Positions 1 through 7,224 of a DNA stretch of 26,692 bases are shown here, piece after piece. Made by a program: the position numbers and the translations under genes. Within the stretch, counting starts at the first letter, position 1; each line of letters begins with the position of its first letter. Below the pieces are notes generated by a model. It was not told where the DNA came from. It saw only the letters and a program-made list of their open reading frames with translations, and did no database searches. The stretch comes from DASRDU01 sp035560235 (lineage in GTDB: Bacteria > Acidobacteriota > Blastocatellia > RBC074): positions 1 through 26,692 of the forward strand of contig DATMAG010000128.1 in the NCBI GenBank assembly GCA_035560235.1, given 5' to 3'.

Positions 1-2
1 GC

Positions 3-275
3 AGTCTCGGCGTGGCGAATGGGTTCGGGTTGTTTGATCTGCACGGGAATGTGTGGGAATGGTGCGAGGATGTCTGGCACGGTGATTACAACGGCGCGCC
101 GAGTGATGGCCGGGCGTGGACAAGTGGTGGCGATCAGAACCTGCGTGTGCTGCTCGGCGGTTCGTGGTACAACTATGGAAGGTATTGCCGCGCCGCCTTC
201 CGTCTCAATCTTGCGCCCGGCGTCCGCGACTTCAATTACGGTTTTCGGGTTGTAGTTGCGGCGAGGACTCCGTAG
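3..275 (+). CDS. SUMF1/formylglycine-generating-enzyme-like domain protein, C-terminal part (5' truncated)
   Basis: Only the last ~90 residues are in the window; the frame is open to the left edge, so the start lies upstream. The signature HGNVWEWCEDVW, then LLGGSW, RAAFRL and the terminal NYGFRVV, are typical of the end of the SUMF1 (FGE-sulfatase) fold. Family members activate sulfatases or act as C-type-lectin-like domains of larger regulatory or kinase-linked proteins. The stretch after GGSW reads YNYGRYCRAAFR, so the paired C-terminal cysteines that I recall for true formylglycine-generating enzymes are not both present. This suggests a SUMF1-like domain of another role rather than a sulfatase activator. 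The stop codon is followed directly by a pyrimidine-rich low-complexity tract. The domain call is secure; the function is open because the N-terminal part is missing. Confidence 0.85.
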   Translation, partial: SLGVANGFGLFDLHGNVWEWCEDVWHGDYNGAPSDGRAWTSGGDQNLRVLLGGSWYNYGRYCRAAFRLNLAPGVRDFNYGFRVVVAARTP

Positions 276-332
276 CCCTCTGCGCTCTTGCCCTTTTGCC
301 CTGTGCCCTTTATCCTTTGCCCTCTTTGCGCG
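276..332. repeat. Low-complexity CCCTTTTGC-type tandem tract
   Basis: Directly after the SUMF1-like stop codon the + strand carries degenerate copies of TTGCCCTT/TGCCCTTT/TTTGCCCTC. It is non-coding as far as I can see. Such tracts probably arise by slippage; no function is visible. Confidence 0.6.
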
Positions 333-345
333 AAGCGGGAGCGGA

Positions 346-437
346 TGGAACAGTACGGGGAGCGGTAGCGACCTGGTGGACTCGTCAGGCATACTCTGCG
401 GATCCACCAGGTCGCTACCGCTCCCCGTACTGTTCCA
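346..437. repeat. Perfect 35-bp inverted repeat with 22-nt loop (palindromic element)
   Basis: Positions 346-380 are the exact reverse complement of 403-437; the loop is 381-402. Each arm contains the core AGCGGTAGCGACCTGGTGGA. The structure could fold as a long hairpin in DNA or RNA and lies between the SUMF1-like gene and the oxidoreductase. There is no T-run after it, so it is not a standard terminator. Perfect arm identity implies recent origin or active maintenance, as for REP/MITE-like dispersed elements. I cannot test the copy number from one window. Confidence 0.9.
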
Positions 438-538
438 ATATCATATGCTTTGACTCAGGCGGCTGGATCAAAAACGTTCCGTTGGTCCGAGTCGTCTTTT
501 CATCACGTCATCACCCGAAATCAGAAGAGGTCAATCGT

Positions 539-1960
539 ATGCTCCGCCAAATCTCCGCCATCGCCCTTGTCTTGCTTTTTCTGCTCCCGACCGCCTGCAA
601 TTCCACCCGGACATCTGAAGGAAAGCAGATGAACGATCACGACCGCTCCGTATCGGCACAGCGTCAGTTCACGCTGATCACGCTCGACCCCGGCCATTTT
701 CATGCCGCGCTCGTCCAGAAAGAAATGAACGATCAGATTTCGCCGACCGTGTATGTTTACGCGCCGGACGGATTCGATCTGAACGAACATCTCAAACGCA
801 TCGAAGGCTTCAACACGCGCGCTGACAAACCGACCCGGTGGGAAGAGAAAGTTTACCGGGGCGACGATTACCTGAAAAAGATGATCGCCGACAAACCCGG
901 CAACGTCGTCGTCATCGCGGGCAACAATCGCAAAAAGACCGAATACATCAAGGCCAGCGTTGACGCGGGTCTGAACGTCCTGGCCGACAAGCCGATGTGT
1001 ACTGATGAAAAAGGCTTCGAGCTGCTGAAGGATGCGTTCAGGTCGGCTGAGAAAAACAACGTGCTGCTTTACGACATTATGACCGAGCGGTACGAAATCA
1101 CGACGATGCTGCAAAAGGCGCTGGCCAGTAATGCGAACGTGTTCGGTGAGCTTCAGAAAGGCACGCCCGACAATCCTTCGGTCACGAAAGAGAGCGTGCA
1201 TCATCTCTTCAAATTCGTCGCGGGCAAGCCGCTGCAGCGTCCCGGCTGGTATTTCGACACCGCGCAGCAGGGTGAAGGCATCGTTGACGTGACGACGCAC
1301 CTGGTTGATCTGGTCTTCTGGGAATGCTTCCCCGAACAGAAGATTGAAACCAGCGACATTGCGCTGCTCAAAGCCAGACGCTGGCCGACCGCAGTCACGA
1401 AAGAGCAGTTTGCCAGAGTCACCGGGCTGGCCGATTTTCCCGACTCCCTGCGCGAAAAGCTCGATGAACAGGGCGCGCTGTCGCTGTATTCAAATGGCGA
1501 GATGACTTTCAAGGTGAAGGGCATTCACGCGAAGACCTCAGTGATCTGGAATTATCAGGCTCCCGAAGGCGCAGGCGACACGCACTTTTCGGTGATGAAA
1601 GGCACCAAAGCCATCGTCACCATTCGCCAGGGCAAAGAGGAAAATTACCGCCCCGAACTTTACGTCACCGCAACCGCGCCAGCGCAGAAAGCCGCCGTCG
1701 AAGCCGAACTGAAGAAAGCGATTGAGCAGATGCAGGCGACGTGGCCCGGCATCGCGCTCAAGGCGGCAAAGGACGGCTGGCAGGTGACGATTCCCGACAA
1801 ATACCGCGACGGCCACGAATCGCACTTCAGCCAGGTCGCAGCCAAATACCTGCGCTTCCTCAGCGAAAAGAGACTGCCCGCCTGGGAAGTGCCGAATATG
1901 ATCGCCAAGTATTACGTCACAACGCAGGCGCTCAAACTGGCGCAGCAGCCGCGCAAGTAA
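539..1960 (+). CDS. Gfo/Idh/MocA-type oxidoreductase, predicted lipoprotein, with putative oxidoreductase C-terminal domain
   Basis: 473 residues starting at an ATG preceded by AGAAGAGG (523-530). The open frame runs further upstream, but that part overlaps the SUMF1-like gene and the palindrome and is not credible coding. The N-terminus is a hydrophobic signal ending LLPTAC, with Cys20 as likely lipidation site (a slightly non-canonical lipobox). After it comes a Rossmann-like N-terminal domain. ADKPM (residues 149-153) sits where Gfo/Idh/MocA dehydrogenases carry their EKP-type motif with the catalytic lysine. The C-terminal half (GWYFDTAQQGEGIVDVTTH and onward) resembles the family I know as putative oxidoreductase C-terminal domain. 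The protein is probably exported and membrane-anchored, using a bound nicotinamide cofactor on a sugar-like substrate; the substrate cannot be read from sequence. Transcription ends at the strong hairpin just downstream. Confidence 0.85.
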   Translation: MLRQISAIALVLLFLLPTACNSTRTSEGKQMNDHDRSVSAQRQFTLITLDPGHFHAALVQKEMNDQISPTVYVYAPDGFDLNEHLKRIEGFNTRADKPTRWEEKVYRGDDYLKKMIADKPGNVVVIAGNNRKKTEYIKASVDAGLNVLADKPMCTDEKGFELLKDAFRSAEKNNVLLYDIMTERYEITTMLQKALASNANVFGELQKGTPDNPSVTKESVHHLFKFVAGKPLQRPGWYFDTAQQGEGIVDVTTHLVDLVFWECFPEQKIETSDIALLKARRWPTAVTKEQFARVTGLADFPDSLREKLDEQGALSLYSNGEMTFKVKGIHAKTSVIWNYQAPEGAGDTHFSVMKGTKAIVTIRQGKEENYRPELYVTATAPAQKAAVEAELKKAIEQMQATWPGIALKAAKDGWQVTIPDKYRDGHESHFSQVAAKYLRFLSEKRLPAWEVPNMIAKYYVTTQALKLAQQPRK

Positions 1961-2017
1961 TCAGCTTCCTGAAGCCTGACCGGGTGAATGTCGGGGAAAT
2001 TATCAGATGGGCAACAG

Positions 2018-2056
2018 GCGGCGGGCTGAAAGGTTCAGTTCGCCGCTTTTCTGTTT
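2018..2056 (+). terminator. Intrinsic terminator of the oxidoreductase gene
   Basis: 2018-2030 pairs with 2034-2046 over 13 bp (two G-U pairs) around a 3-nt AGG loop. The stem is followed by TTTTCTGTTTTT. This is the textbook GC stem plus U-tract, oriented to stop + strand transcripts. It overlaps the last codons of the convergent gene at 2035-2382. Confidence 0.85.
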
Positions 2057-2382
2057 TTGCGTCTGGCTGGCGCGGCGGGCAGTGAAGGAGCGGCAGTCCG
2101 GCGCGCGCCAATCGGGATGACCTGTCCCGACTGTTCGGCCCCGGTCTGATGGTCGGCAATCGCGTAGCGGGCCTGGGCGAGCAGGCGCTGCAACTGGCTG
2201 AGCTGTCGCGCGGCAAGCGGGATGGTCTTTTCCACCTGCCAGCCGCCGCCGATGTCGCTCCACGTGCTCAGTTGCAGCGTGATGACCGAATCGCCGCCCT
2301 CCTGTGTGACCACGACATCAAGGCGCGTGTTGTCAATTCCCGTACTCAGACCTCCGACCGAATTGCTTTTTCTTTTCGTCAT
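2035..2382 (-). CDS. Small hypothetical protein, 115 aa
   Basis: I do not recognise this family. The ATG at 2382 gives MTKRKSNSVGG. A longer frame from 2469 would add 29 residues that look like untranslated sequence. There is no clear Shine-Dalgarno. The middle (DVVVTQEGGDSVITLQLSTW then GGGWQVEKTIPL) alternates like beta strands and is followed by an amphipathic helix (ARQLSQLQRLLAQAR). The last ~25 residues are Ala/Pro/Arg/Lys-rich and probably disordered. The strand-strand-helix layout recalls small nucleic-acid-binding folds such as PC4-like proteins, but this is a resemblance only. It is convergent with the oxidoreductase and divergent from the YggX-like gene; its stop codon lies inside the oxidoreductase terminator stem. 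Confidence 0.6.
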   Translation of the reverse strand: MTKRKSNSVGGLSTGIDNTRLDVVVTQEGGDSVITLQLSTWSDIGGGWQVEKTIPLAARQLSQLQRLLAQARYAIADHQTGAEQSGQVIPIGARRTAAPSLPAAPARRKNRKAAN

Positions 2383-2613
2383 ATGAAAATGCTGCTGCGA
2401 TTGCTGAATTGAAAGTCGCTGTTTGCAGGCGCATTCTATTTTGCGCCGGGATTTTGTCAAGCGGATCATTCACGTAAGCGCTCCCGGGGAAGTGGCCTCA
2501 GGGATGACGCTCGCGCTCCAGTGATCACTGCGTTCGTCTGATTGGGGTTGCATGATAAGATTGCTGCGGTGCGCCGCTCGGGGCGCAGCCGGTTATCAAC
2601 AGAGGGAGAGATT

Positions 2614-2892
2614 ATGGCCACCATCAAATGCGCGCGTTGTGAACAGAAAGCTGAGTCGCTTGAGCGTCCGCCCTTTGGCAGCGCGCTCGGCAAACGGATC
2701 TTTGAGAACATCTGCGCGAACTGCTGGAAAGCCTGGGTCGCCACGCAGAATCAGTTAATCAATCATTACGGTCTGAGTACAATCAACCCGGAACACCAGC
2801 AGTTTCTGATCCAGAACATGGAAGCTTTCCTCTTCGGCTCAGGGCAGCAGGCTGAAATTGACACTTCGCTGCAGGGTAAAATCTCGCATTAG
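2614..2892 (+). CDS. Fe(2+)-trafficking / oxidative damage protection protein (YggX-like), four-cysteine variant
   Basis: 92 residues. The ATG at 2614 is preceded by the purine-rich AGAGGGAGAG (2601-2610), which decides against the upstream ATG at 2542. Family landmarks are PPFGSALGKRIFENIC, CWKAW, QLINHYGL, EHQQFL and MEAFLFG, matching YggX-type proteins in order and length. YggX is linked to cytosolic iron handling and protection of Fe-S enzymes. Unlike the enterobacterial protein, this one has two CxxC pairs, C6/C9 and C34/C37, which could bind one metal ion together. It stands alone between the divergent hypothetical gene and lepB, with a possible promoter of the next gene just after its stop. 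Confidence 0.85.
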   Translation: MATIKCARCEQKAESLERPPFGSALGKRIFENICANCWKAWVATQNQLINHYGLSTINPEHQQFLIQNMEAFLFGSGQQAEIDTSLQGKISH

Positions 2893-2909
2893 CCGGGCCA
2901 GGTCTGAAA

Positions 2910-2938
2910 TTGACAGAGCTGAACGCAAAGTAATAACC
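2910..2938 (+). promoter_or_regulatory. Possible sigma-70-type promoter upstream of lepB
   Basis: A perfect TTGACA (2910-2915) is followed by TAATAA at 2931-2936 (15-nt spacer) or ATAACC at 2933-2938 (17-nt spacer). It lies between the YggX-like stop and lepB. The -10 match is only partial. Confidence 0.35.
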
Positions 2939-3024
2939 TTGCGCTCTGGCCTGAACCATCATCCTCCGGCTCCCCGGTGACTGCGGCAGGCCGCTGTCAT
3001 CGTTCTCAGAAACAAGAAACAGCT

Positions 3025-3684
3025 ATGATGAGAGACAGGAAGTACATTGGCATCACGCCTGATGATGATCCCGATATTCAGGTGATCAGTGATTTGACAG
3101 CGCCGCTCGCCGCGCGCGGGGGCGGCAACGGGACGAGCAGCCTCTGGGCCGAAGCGCGGTCGCTGCTGCGTGATATTTTATTTGCGGGCGCGATTGCGCT
3201 CTTCATCATCTTTTTCGTCGTTCGTCCGGTGCGCGTCGAAGGCGAAAGCATGCTCCCGAAACTCGAAGACCGCGACCGCATCTTCGTCAATCAGTTCATC
3301 TATCCGCTGCGCGAATGGATGGGTGATGAAACGCCGATCAGACGCGGCGACATTGTTGTTCTTTACTTTCCCAACGATCCGTCAAAATCCTACATCAAGC
3401 GCGTCATCGGGCTGCCCGGCGAAGAGGTCAGGATTGAAAAGGGCCGGGTTTACATCAACGGCGTCTATTACCCTGAGCCTTACATCGCCGACAAGTACTT
3501 CTCGAACGAAACGCTGGCGAGCGTGACCGTGAAGGAACATCACTATTTTGTGATGGGCGATCATCGCAACAACAGCTACGACAGCCGCAACTGGGGGCTG
3601 GTGCCGGAGAAGTATATTTACGGCAAGGCAATCTTCCGCTATTACCCGTTCATTCCGTTCGAACACGTCGGGCGGCTGCAGTAG
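3025..3684 (+). CDS. lepB: Signal peptidase I
   Basis: 219 residues from the ATG at 3025. A second ATG follows at once, and an upstream GTG at 2977 would add 16 unlikely residues. An acidic cytoplasmic N-terminus leads to one membrane segment (about 50-66), then the S26A catalytic region. GESMLPKLEDRDRI carries the nucleophile Ser75, SYIKRVIGLPGEEV carries the general base Lys125, and MGDHRNNSYDSRNWG is the conserved box E. It cleaves signal peptides from exported pre-proteins at the outer face of the inner membrane. With a single membrane anchor and compact size it resembles the short LepB/SipS types. The Shine-Dalgarno is weak. The Yip1/TPR gene starts 36 nt after its stop and is probably co-transcribed. 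Confidence 0.95.
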   Translation: MMRDRKYIGITPDDDPDIQVISDLTAPLAARGGGNGTSSLWAEARSLLRDILFAGAIALFIIFFVVRPVRVEGESMLPKLEDRDRIFVNQFIYPLREWMGDETPIRRGDIVVLYFPNDPSKSYIKRVIGLPGEEVRIEKGRVYINGVYYPEPYIADKYFSNETLASVTVKEHHYFVMGDHRNNSYDSRNWGLVPEKYIYGKAIFRYYPFIPFEHVGRLQ

Positions 3685-3720
3685 CGGCTGTTCACTGAAA
3701 TTCCGGCAGCATCAGCGCGG

Positions 3721-5070
3721 ATGGCCCAGGCCTCTCCGCGCTTTGATTTATCAGCGCGAGTCGCTGTGCTGAAGCGTCATCAGTTCAACCCTGGTATGCT
3801 CATCAACCTTCGTCTTCTGCTTGAACTGCTGTGGCAGCCCGCCACTGCTGCCCGTCAGATTCGTGATCGCGCGCCGGTGGCGTTTGCCTTCTTCGCCGCC
3901 TGGCTGGCCACGACCGCCTACCTGATGCTCGCGGTCATGCTCTTCTTTTATGCTGTCGCCGGCGAAACGGGCTTTGTGCCGGGCCGCGGTCGCGGTCAGG
4001 GGCTGGTCGTGCAGTCGCTGGCTGTTTTCGGATTGCAGAGCGGAATTATGTCAGGGCTGATGACGGTGCTGTTTCTTGCGGCGATTTATGTGCCGGCGGC
4101 CATCCTTGTAGCCAGTCTGTGGGAACGCCGCGCGAGCTTTTCGCTGGCGCTGCGCGAGGAATATGCGGCCACTGCTTCCTGTCTGCTCTCGGCGTGGGCC
4201 GTTTCGCTGCTGGTTTCAATCCTGCCGCTCATCATCATCGGCTGGCAGAGCGCGCAGGCTTCGTCCGAAACGGCGGCTGGCTATACGGGGCTGGCGCTGA
4301 TTATTCCGCTCGGGATCTTTGCCGCGCTGACGATCGTTTCCATCAGCATCATCTTTCGCCTCAGCCGGAGTGCCGCCCTGGTGACGACGATGGTTTCATC
4401 GCTCTCGCTGATTGCGCTGCCGCTGCTGATGCAGGCTGTCACATTCATCTGCGCCTCGCCATTTCTGGCGCTGCTCGTGCTGTTTCTGCTGCGCGACCGG
4501 ATAGATGATTTTCTCGGCGCACAGCGCGCCCGGCAGTCGCTCCGGCAGAACCTCGAAGCCGCCACGCTCAACGCGGCTGATGCGTCGGCCCATTATCAGC
4601 TTGGCCTGATCTATCAGCAGCAGGGCGAACGCGACAAGGCCGTCGCGGCCTTCAAACGCGCGATTGAAATTGATCCGTCAGAAACCGACGCCCATTATCA
4701 GCTTGGCCGCCTTGCCCGTGAGCAGGGCCACCCGGACGAAGCCATCAACTACTTTGACACCGTTGTCCGCCAGGATGTCGCGCACAGCCAGCACGAAATC
4801 TGGCGCGAAATCGCTCTGACCTACCTGGCTGCCGGGCAGTATCGCGATGCGCTCGAGATGCTCGACCGCTTTCTGGAGCGTCGCCCCTCGGACGCGGAGG
4901 GCCGTTACTGGCGCGGGATGACGCTTTTCAATCTGGGCCGAATGGAAGAGGCTGAGGCGGAGATGAAGACCTGCATTGAAGCGGTGAGAACTGCTCCGGC
5001 CTACAAATACCGCACGGAAAAACGCTGGCTGCACCTGGCGCAAAGCTTCCTGCGCGAGCGGCAGGCGTGA
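3721..5070 (+). CDS. Polytopic membrane protein (Yip1-like) with C-terminal TPR domain
   Basis: 449 residues from the ATG at 3721; the in-frame ATG at 3796 (MLINLRLLLELLWQP) is an alternative start. Residues ~30-50 (LLWQPATAARQIRDRAPVAF) resemble the entry motif of Yip1-type membrane domains. About six hydrophobic segments follow between 53 and 258. From ~287 there are tetratricopeptide repeats (HYQLGLIYQQQGERDKAVAAFKRAIEIDP, quoted in parts: HYQLGLIYQQQGERDKAV then FKRAIEIDP) continuing to ~440. TPRs bind protein partners, so this looks like a membrane-tethered scaffold facing the cytoplasm. Its place 36 nt behind lepB hints at a role near protein export, but no specific function can be assigned. 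Confidence 0.75.
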   Translation: MAQASPRFDLSARVAVLKRHQFNPGMLINLRLLLELLWQPATAARQIRDRAPVAFAFFAAWLATTAYLMLAVMLFFYAVAGETGFVPGRGRGQGLVVQSLAVFGLQSGIMSGLMTVLFLAAIYVPAAILVASLWERRASFSLALREEYAATASCLLSAWAVSLLVSILPLIIIGWQSAQASSETAAGYTGLALIIPLGIFAALTIVSISIIFRLSRSAALVTTMVSSLSLIALPLLMQAVTFICASPFLALLVLFLLRDRIDDFLGAQRARQSLRQNLEAATLNAADASAHYQLGLIYQQQGERDKAVAAFKRAIEIDPSETDAHYQLGRLAREQGHPDEAINYFDTVVRQDVAHSQHEIWREIALTYLAAGQYRDALEMLDRFLERRPSDAEGRYWRGMTLFNLGRMEEAEAEMKTCIEAVRTAPAYKYRTEKRWLHLAQSFLRERQA

Positions 5071-5090
5071 ACGTACCCTGAGCGCAAAAG

Positions 5091-5126
5091 AGCCGGAAGA
5101 ACGGTCGTCTGACTGTGCTTCCGGCT
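5091..5126 (-). terminator. Terminator hairpin between convergent genes, likely for the permease
   Basis: AGCCGGAAG (5091-5099) pairs with CTTCCGGCT (5118-5126). On the - strand the stem is followed by CTTTTG, a short U-tract, so it best serves the permease. It could also act on the + strand transcript. Confidence 0.5.
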
Positions 5127-5155
5127 GTCAGGTAACGGATTCCTGAAAGCCTGGC

Positions 5156-6964
5156 TTACTTGCCGTGCAGTTCAGAGTAATGGACAAAGAACCAGTAAGT
5201 AATTCCCGCCCACGCGACCAGATTTATCAGTGACGCAAGCAGGCCGATATTTCTGATCTGTGCGCTGCGCCCGCGGCTGCCCTTCTGCCCGTACATCAGC
5301 GTGGCGACCAGCAGGCCAACGACCGCCCAGAAAAACAGGCGAATTCCGTGATCAAGCAGCCCGGCATTGGGAATGTACCTGTTCACCTGCCAGACCGTCA
5401 GCAGGAGCGTGGCCACGATCCCGATAATCGCTGCAATCGGCGGCTTGTAATCTTTGGCCAGAGTCGCTCCGGACTCGGGTTCTGAGCTGAGCCTGCTGTT
5501 GGAATAGCTGTAGGCGAAGTAGACGACCAGGCCGATGGACATCCAGTCAATCAGGCGAATCCAGGTGTCGAGCGGCAGACTGTTCATCAGGTACGCGGCT
5601 GAAAGAACCGTCGCAATCGGGATGAACGGCGAGAAGGGAACCCTGAACGGACGATTCATGTCCGGATTGCTTCTCCGCAGAATGATGATGCCCGTCCCCA
5701 CAATCACGAACGCAAACAGAGTTCCGATGCTGACGAGTTCTCCGAGCAGACTGATCGGAACGAAGCCGGCCAGGATGGCGACAATTGTTCCCGTGATGGC
5801 TGTCGTGATGTAGGGAGTCTGGAATCGCGGGTGAACTTTGGCGGCCCAGGTCGGCAGCAGGCCATCCTTGGACATCGAATAGAACACGCGCGGCTGCCCC
5901 ATCACCATCACCACCATCGTCGAACTCAGACCAAGCACGGCGCCGACCTTGATGATCGTCGGAAAGACCGCCAGGATCGTGCCCATCGTGGTGCCTTTGG
6001 CCAGTTGCAGGGCCGCGTCAATCGCGACGGCGATGGGCGCGGCGGCGTTGGTCAGCAGCTTGTAATCAACCAGGCCGACCATAATGCCCGCGACCAGCAC
6101 ATACAGCACCGTACAGATCGCCAGTGAACCGATGATGCCAATCGGCATGTCGCGGCGCGGATTCTTCGCTTCCTGGGCTGCCGTGGAGACTGCATCAAAG
6201 CCGATATAGGCGAAGAAGATCACTGCCGCTCCGGTAATGACCCCGCCGAACCCATAAGGCATAAACTCCGCGCAACCCGGGGTGCCGGGTGCACAGCCGA
6301 TTCCGAGATTGCTTTTATTGACGTAACCGATGCCGGCGATGATGAACAGCACAACGACCAGCACCTTGATCAGGACAATGATCGAATTGAAGCTCGCCGA
6401 TTCCTTGATTCCCTTGATCAGCAGCAGCGTGACAGCAATGGCAATCAGCAGGCCGGGCAGATTGATGATGCCTGAAACCTGACTTCCATCGGCCAGCGTG
6501 ACAGTATTCCATGGGCCGACCGTCAGCCTGGCCGGAAAGTTGATCCCCATATCCTTGAGCAGACTGACGACGTAACCCGACCAGCCGACGGCGACCGTGG
6601 CCGCGCCGAAGGCGTATTCCAGAATCAGATCCCAGCCGATGATCCACGCCACGAATTCGCCGAGCGTGCCGTAACCATAAGCATAGGCCGAACCCGAAAT
6701 CGGGACGCTCGCGGCGAACTCGGAATAGCAGAGCGCGGCAAAGGCGCTCACAATTCCGGCCAGGATCATCGAAATCACGACCGCCGGCCCGGCGTGCTTT
6801 CCGGCGGCCTGCCCCGTCAGCACAAAGATTCCGGTGCCGATGATCGCGCCGATGCCGAGCATGGTCAGATCCAGCGAGTTGAGCGCTTTTTTCAGTGTAT
6901 GCTCGCCGGTCTCCTGGGCCTCGGCAATAATCAGATCAATTGACTTCGTTGCAAAAAGTGACAT
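5156..6964 (-). CDS. APC-family amino acid permease (cationic amino acid transporter-like)
   Basis: 602 residues. The ATG at 6964 is preceded by an excellent AAGGAGG. The N-terminus leads into GIGAIIGTGIFVLTG, the hallmark of the amino acid-polyamine-organocation superfamily. SEFAASVPISGSAYAYGY and IGWDLILEYAFGAATVAVG follow in the expected places, with 12 or more membrane segments. The extended C-terminal part, with further membrane helices to ~600, fits the cationic amino acid transporter/YfnA subgroup better than the ~450-residue permeases. It would import amino acids across the inner membrane by proton- or substrate-coupled transport; specificity is not readable. It is separated from rseP by a terminator and a 220-nt spacer, so it is probably its own transcription unit. 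Confidence 0.9.
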   Translation of the reverse strand: MSLFATKSIDLIIAEAQETGEHTLKKALNSLDLTMLGIGAIIGTGIFVLTGQAAGKHAGPAVVISMILAGIVSAFAALCYSEFAASVPISGSAYAYGYGTLGEFVAWIIGWDLILEYAFGAATVAVGWSGYVVSLLKDMGINFPARLTVGPWNTVTLADGSQVSGIINLPGLLIAIAVTLLLIKGIKESASFNSIIVLIKVLVVVLFIIAGIGYVNKSNLGIGCAPGTPGCAEFMPYGFGGVITGAAVIFFAYIGFDAVSTAAQEAKNPRRDMPIGIIGSLAICTVLYVLVAGIMVGLVDYKLLTNAAAPIAVAIDAALQLAKGTTMGTILAVFPTIIKVGAVLGLSSTMVVMVMGQPRVFYSMSKDGLLPTWAAKVHPRFQTPYITTAITGTIVAILAGFVPISLLGELVSIGTLFAFVIVGTGIIILRRSNPDMNRPFRVPFSPFIPIATVLSAAYLMNSLPLDTWIRLIDWMSIGLVVYFAYSYSNSRLSSEPESGATLAKDYKPPIAAIIGIVATLLLTVWQVNRYIPNAGLLDHGIRLFFWAVVGLLVATLMYGQKGSRGRSAQIRNIGLLASLINLVAWAGITYWFFVHYSELHGK

Positions 6965-7182
6965 TGAAGCCTCCTTCAGGTGCTGGTGGTTTGTTCCTGT
7001 GTCATACGGTCAGAAAATTTCCTGAAGCGAGCGAAGCGCAGGAATGGAGATGCTGCGATCAGGTTCAGGGTGCCGTTCAGGATCTGTCGCAAAAGGAATG
7101 AACTGCATCAGCGACGTCGCGTAGTTTCGATGATTGCGGCGGAAGTTGCAAGGCGGGCCGCCGCAATCGGGCTGAAAACTAC

Positions 7183-7213
7183 AGCGGGCGATCCGTTAAT
7201 CAGATCGCCCGCT
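7183..7213 (-). terminator. Intrinsic terminator after rseP
   Basis: An 11-bp perfect stem (7183-7193 with 7203-7213) encloses a 9-nt loop, and GTAGTTTTCAG follows on the - strand. It lies 11 nt past the rseP stop and probably ends the long - strand cluster. Confidence 0.7.
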
Positions 7214-7224
7214 TGATTAATCCG

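Noticed and set aside
116..538. Upstream extension of the oxidoreductase frame
   Set aside because: It overlaps the SUMF1-like gene and the palindrome, lacks a signal sequence, and the ATG at 539 has a ribosome binding site and a lipoprotein signal.
521..1300. 259-residue - strand frame opposite the oxidoreductase
   Set aside because: Antisense shadow of a well-supported gene; no recognisable protein pattern and no ribosome binding site.
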